Below are positions 59,056 through 64,000 of a stretch of 64,000 bases of DNA, piece by piece. This DNA comes from Proteles cristata cristata (taxonomy: Eukaryota; Chordata; Mammalia; Carnivora; Hyaenidae). The notes under the pieces were generated by a model. It worked only from the letters and a program-made list of their open reading frames with translations. It made no database searches and was not told the origin of the DNA. Made by a program: the position numbers and the translations under genes. The DNA lies in contig JAESUZ010004128.1 of the NCBI GenBank assembly GCA_017311185.1, positions 806,001-870,000 of the forward strand, written 5' to 3'. Positions within the stretch are counted from its first letter, which is position 1. Every line of letters begins with the position of its first letter.

Positions 59056-61030
59056 ATGAATGGATAGAGTAGAAGACTATTTCCATTTTGACCACCTCAC
59101 TTTTTTTCATGGCCCACAGGAGAGGAGCCCATAAAACTGATCATTCTCACATAGAGTCCCAGAGGAAGTTAGCCATCATAGAATCTTGGGCTTGTAGAGA
59201 GAGGAAGGCTTTATTTCCCACACTGATTGATGAGACAGAGCTCATTGCCCCTAAATCCCTCACTTTCTGCAGAAGACATGGGGATTTAGATGTCTTTCCC
59301 TGAGTTATTAGCTTGTTAGGGGAGATATGGTGAAACAGGGAGAAGAGAGCCAAGATGTCAGTAAGCTGGATCTACAGTCAGTACCGCGTTGCTCAGGTTA
59401 GATGCCCCAGACTGGGTTCCTTAGGGAAAGGATCATGGCTTATCCATTTTGCATCCTGAATTACTTAGAATCACGTCCTACTTTCGTGCCCTTTCCACAA
59501 TGTCAAAGAGAATTTAATCTCAGCCTTTTCTGTTTTTATACTCTCAGCTGGTGAGGTAGGAAAACATGTGCACCCTTCTCTCCTATAAAATGACTTACAA
59601 ACTGTTGCCTTTTGTGTGGCCTCAAGGTAGCATTGAGAAACACAACAAATATCTTTTTTCTTATGCTCTGCACATGCCTCTCTTTGCTTCTCCTTAGAAG
59701 GAATTTAATTTGCACTTGGTGATCTAAGAATTGTGCCATTGGCTTTGGATAAACCCTTCCTAGCTCCTGAATATGTTATTTTAAAATGTTATAATTACTT
59801 GGAGTCAGGTATGGGAAGCCTGTGCTGGTTTTTTTTAGTGTTTTTTTTTTTTCTAAGACATGGCAGCTGCAGTTGGTAAATGATAAAAATAAAACAAAGC
59901 AAAACAAACAACAACAAACCAAACCCAAGCATTGCCTTTCTACCTTTACCTTCAATCATCAGTTGACACCTCTGTGATAGCTAAGTTCTACAGAGGCCTT
60001 AATTTATGCAGGGAAAAGGAAACAGGAACAATGACTTTGAAGATTGTCTCACCCCCGACAAGTGCAGCTGAGGGCCTATCTGTCCTGGGCCGTGGGGTAT
60101 TTTGACTCGTTATTATCAGCTTCCTTTAACAGTCACTGTGTGGACACTAAATTTGGTCAAGGAGAACAATAAAAAGGTAACATATTCAGTAAAAGGTAAG
60201 ATATTGAATATTCATCAATGGAACTCCTTTCCCATGTTGTCAATCATTCCTCCTCAGGTCTTCTTCCTTTTGGGTGACTTGGTGAACTGCCTTTTCTGGA
60301 CCAGAAGTGCTAAGACTTTCTGAAGTTCACACTGTCTTTCTCTGTCCACCCACCACACTATCATAAATATATCCTTAAAGTCCAGACCTCTAGGGGGATG
60401 GGGTCCTGTCCATAATCTTGCACCACTCATTCCTTTCTTTACCTATATCTATTTATTATGTTTTCAGTCACAAAGAACAAAAACCTCCAACCTAAAGAGG
60501 TTAAAGCAATATGCAGATTAATGATCTACATATTGAGAACTCTCAAGATGAAGTGAATGCAGGCAAGGTTGATTTAGCCAAGTGTAATATCATTAAGGAC
60601 AGAGTTCCTTCCATCTTTCCATCATTCCATCTTTAGCATACTCATTTTGTCCTATAAAAGGTGTTGCTTTCATGGCCTTGAGTTCAAATCCAACTCTGTC
60701 ACCTAGAAGTTGTGCTTTCATCTCTGCATATGCAAAGAAGAGGAAAATCAAGAAACTAAGCCCACTTGTTTGCTATAAGAAGTAAATGCTCTATGAGCTA
60801 TCTTCTTTATGATTAGAGTTGACTATACTAATTCCAAGCTTCAGACCCTAGCCCAGCATTGTACTGGAGGAAGAAAGACCATTCTTTCCAGTGTCTTTGT
60901 CTAAAGCCACCATCAGTCTATGTGTTACCTTCAGACTAATTAGGAAATATGTTTCCCCCTGGGGTAGAGCTGAGAGTGATTTGTGTGCATTAGACAGCAG
61001 TGCTTCCCACCCCCATGGGGTGCTTCAATC
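59056..61030. other. Unassigned intergenic DNA with faint MIR/L2 traces
   Basis: No gene recognised. 'cttgagttcaaatccaactc' near 60680 looks like the sense MIR core. A T-run at about 59828-59851 and a (CAAA)-rich stretch at 59886-59925 are simple repeats. Confidence 0.4.
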
Positions 61031-61916
61031 AAAGGACATAGGGTACCAGAATGGATTAAAAAACAAGACACATTGTTATGCTACTTACAAATGTCTCATT
61101 GTAGGCCCAAAGATACCTCCCAATTAAAAGTGAGGGAATGGAGAACTATTTATCTTGCTACTGGACATCAAAAGAAGCTGCATTACCCATACTTGTAACA
61201 GACAAACTAGATTTTATACCAAAGATTATAATAAGAGATGAAGAAGGGCACTATATCATAATAAAGGGGACTACCCAAGAAGCTCTAACAATTGTAAATG
61301 TTTATGCTCCCAACTTGAAAGCAGCCAAATACATAAATTAATTAACAACAAACTTAAAGAAACTCATTGATAATAATACAATAGTAGTAGAGGACTTTAA
61401 CACCACATTTAAGTCAATGGACAGATCATCTAAGCAGAAGATCAACAAGGAAACAATGGCTTTGAGTGACACACTGGACCGGATGGATTTAGCAGATATA
61501 TTCAGAACATTTCATCCTAAAGCAGCAGAATACACACTGACCTCGATTGCATCAAACACAACACTATGAAACTTGAAGTCAACCATAAGAAAAAAGTGGA
61601 AAGACCACAAATACATGCAAATTGAAGAACTATTAAAAAACGAATGAGTTAATCAGGAAATTAAAGAAGAAATTTAAAAATATATGGAAGCAAATGAAAA
61701 TGAAAATATGACAGTCCAAAACCTTTGAGACGCAGCAAAGGTGGTCATAAGAGGAAAGTAAATAGCAATACAGGCCTTTATCAAGAAGCAAGAAAAGTCT
61801 CAAATACACAATTTAACTTTACACTTAAAGGAGCTGGAAAAAAAGAACAGCAAATAAAGTCTAAAGCCAGCAGAAAAACGGAAATAATAAAGATTGGAGC
61901 AGAAATAAATGATGTA

Positions 61917-62137
61917 AGTGCACCTGGGTGGCTCAGCCGCTTACGCATCTGACTTCAGGTCAGGTCATGATCTCATGGGTTGTGGGTTCGAGTCCCGCAT
62001 TGGGCTTTGTGCTGACAGCTAGCTCAGAAGGTGGAGCCTACCTCAGATTCTATATCTCCCTCTTTCTCTTACCCTCCCCTGCTCACACTGTGTGTGTGTG
62101 TCTCTCACTCAGAAATAAATAAAAACATTAAAAAAAG
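61917..62137 (+). mobile_element. CanSINE
   Basis: The target-site duplication agaaataaatgatgta (61901-61916) and agaaacaaatgatgta (62138-62153) differs at one base. Head 'gtgcacctgggtggctcagc'. The body contains a short (TG)n. Confidence 0.95.
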
Positions 62138-62174
62138 AGAAACAAATGATGTAGAAATTAAAAAAAAACAGTAG

Positions 62175-62334
62175 GGGAGCCTGGGCGGCTCAGTAAGTTA
62201 AATGTCCAACTCTTGGTTTTGGCTCAGGTCATGATTTCATGATGTGGAGCTACTTGGGATTCTCTTTCCCTCTTTCTGTACCTCCCCTGCTCTGTCTTCT
62301 TTTCTTTCTCTCTCAAAATAACTAAAAAACATTA
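62175..62334 (+). mobile_element. CanSINE, shortened
   Basis: Head 'ggggagcctgggcggctcag'. About 50 bases of the middle are missing between 'catgatttcatgatgtgg' and 'agctacttgggattctct'. The flanks aacagtag and aatagtag form a short duplication. Confidence 0.9.
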
Positions 62335-63147
62335 AAAAATAGTAGAATAAATCAATGAAACCAGGAACTGGTTTTCTGAAAGAATTAACAAAAGTGATAA
62401 CACCCTAGACAGGCTTAACAAAAAGAAAATACAAAGGACCAAATTAAATAAAATAATGAATTAAAGAGGAGATATCACAACCAACACCACAGAAATATAA
62501 AGGATAAGAACCTCCCAATAGATGTAGAAAGAGCATTTCACAGGATACAGCATCTTTTCTTGATAAAAACCCTCCCTCAAGAAAGAACATACTTCAGCAC
62601 TGTAAAGGTCATATATGAAAGACCGTCAACTAATATCACTTACATCAATGGAACATAATAGAAATCCCAGAACTATATGGTCAAGCAGGAAAGAATATCC
62701 AATGTAAAAAAGACAGTATCTTCAACAAATAGTGTTGGTAAAATTGAATGATGACATGCAGAAGAATGAAATTGGACCACTTTCTTACACCATACACAAA
62801 AATAAATTTCACATGGATGAAAGATCTAAATGTAAAATAGGAAACCATCAAAATCCTAGAGGAGAAAACAGGTAGCAACCTCTTTGACCTTGGCTGTAGC
62901 AATTTCTTATTAGATAAGTAACTGGAAGCAAGGGAAACAAAAGCAAAACTGAACTATTGGTACTTCATGAAGCTAAAAAGCTTCTGGGCAGCTTAGGAAA
63001 CAAAAAAAAATAAATAAAAGGCAACCTACGGAGAAGATATTTACAAATGACATATTGGATGAAAGGCTAGTATCCAAAATCTATAAAGAACTTATCAAAC
63101 TCAGCACCCAAAAAATAAATAATACAGTTAAGAAATGAGCAGAAGAG

Positions 63148-63362
63148 GGGGTGCCTGGGTGGCTCAGTCAGTTAGGTATCTGACTCTTGGTTTTGGCTCT
63201 AGTCATGATGTCAGGGTTCATGAGTTTGAGCCCCCATTGGGCTCTGTACTGACATTGTAGAGTCTGCTTGAGATTATCTCTCTCTTTCCTAGTCTCTCTT
63301 CCCCTAACCCCAATGTCAAAAAAAAAAAAAAAAAAAAAGAAAGAAAGAAAAGAAAGAAAAGA
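63148..63362 (+). mobile_element. CanSINE with a long A/(GAAA)n tail
   Basis: The target-site duplication aagaaatgagcagaaga (63130-63146) and aagaaatgggcataaga (63363-63379) differs at two bases. The tail is about 20 A followed by gaaa units, a typical source of new microsatellites. Confidence 0.94.
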
Positions 63363-64000
63363 AAGAAATGGGCATAAGACATGAATAGACATTTCTCCAA
63401 AGAAGACATATGAATGACTAACAGACACATGAAAAAATTGCTCAACATCACTCACCATCAGGAAGATACAAATCAAAACCACAATGAGATAACATTTCAC
63501 ACCTCTCAGAAGGACTAAAAGTAACAACTCAGGAAACAACAGATGTTGTCGAGGATGTGGAGAAAGGGGAACCCTCTTACCCTGTTTGTGGGAACACAAA
63601 CTGATGCAGCCATTCTGGAAAACAGTATGGAGGTTCTTAAAAAAAAATTAAAAATAGAACTACTCTTTGATCCAGCAATTGCACTACTAGGTTTTTATCC
63701 AAAGGATACAAGAGCGCTGATTCATGGGGACATATGCACCCCCATGTTTGAAGAAACAAAACAGATGAACATAGGGGAAGAGAAGAAAAAATAATATTAA
63801 AAAGAGAGAAGAAGGCAAACCATAAGAGACTCTTAAGTACAGAGTACAAACCCAGGGCTACTAGAAGATAGGTGGGTGGGGGATGGGCTAAATGGATGAC
63901 AGGCATTAAGGAGGGCACTAGTTGGGATGAGCACCGGGTGTTATATGTAAGTGATAAATCACTACATTCTACTCCTGAAACCATGTTTCTAACTTGGTTA

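Larger units (their letters stand above)
61035..64000 (+). mobile_element. Sense L1, internally deleted, running off the window end
   Basis: Endonuclease-domain DNA (61040-61700; encodes EGHYIIIKGTTQEALTIVNV near 61240-61300) is followed by middle ORF2 text, then the RT region ('gatgtagaaagagcatttca'), late ORF2 (63370-63770; [16 protein letters not shown]) and the carnivore 3' UTR ('aaggagggcactagttggga', 'gagcaccgggtgttatatgt'). Stops and large deletions break ORF2. CanSINEs are inserted at 61917, 62175 and 63148. The 3' end lies beyond 64000. Confidence 0.85.

Noticed and set aside
61138..61341. Small frame resembling an enzyme fragment (67 codons)
   Set aside because: It is the L1 ORF2 endonuclease region of a broken element, not a host gene.

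Overview
This is mammalian nuclear DNA, almost certainly from a cat-family carnivore. The main evidence is about 33 copies of a tRNA-Lys-headed CanSINE (SINEC_Fc type) on both strands, many with clear target-site duplications. Carnivore-type LINE-1, old L2/MIR/MER5/LTR relics and long simple repeats support this. Species and chromosome cannot be read from the sequence. No bacterial features, CRISPR arrays or functional RNA genes are present.

The window is gene-poor. The one convincing gene-derived object is a processed retrocopy on the minus strand (about 20599 down to 17163). From its 5' end it holds: a CpG-rich 5' leader; an intact 109-codon ORF resembling VMA21, the V-ATPase assembly factor; a linker of about 0.4 kb; an uninterrupted frame of about 496 codons matching the C-terminal part of INPP5F (Sac2); a 3' UTR of about 1 kb with an AATAAA signal; and an A-rich tail. 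This order matches INPP5F_V2, the alternative transcript of INPP5F that is imprinted in mouse and human and starts in an intronic exon that is itself a retrogene. Here the exons are fused without introns, so this is a retrocopy of a transcript that already contained a retrogene. It landed in the A-rich tail of an older CanSINE, and a younger CanSINE later split its own tail.

Layout. 1-960: unassigned DNA and a possible antisense LTR. 960-13800: scattered CanSINEs, MER5, MIR, L2, two MaLR-type LTRs, a (GT)n and a long pyrimidine tract. 13800-17160: L1 and L2 fragments, CanSINEs, unassigned DNA. 17163-20600: retrocopy. 20600-25035: CanSINEs and an old sense L1 with a tandem duplication of about 0.4 kb and an unidentified insert of about 0.53 kb. 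25-31 kb: mostly unassigned, with CanSINEs. 31-36.2 kb: L2, CanSINEs and an old sense L1. 36.2-47.2 kb: old antisense L1 carrying a tRNA-Met-like fragment at its edge and a nested, nearly full-length antisense L1 (39882-46683) with its own target-site duplication and a (GAAA)n block. 47-61 kb: unassigned DNA, old L1/L2/MIR/LTR relics, a GGAA/GGGA polypurine array. 61.0-64.0 kb: sense L1 with CanSINEs, running off the window.

Apart from the retrocopy, the open reading frames are L1 fragments, translated simple repeats or chance frames. All family assignments come from reading and memory of consensus sequences, not from a database search.
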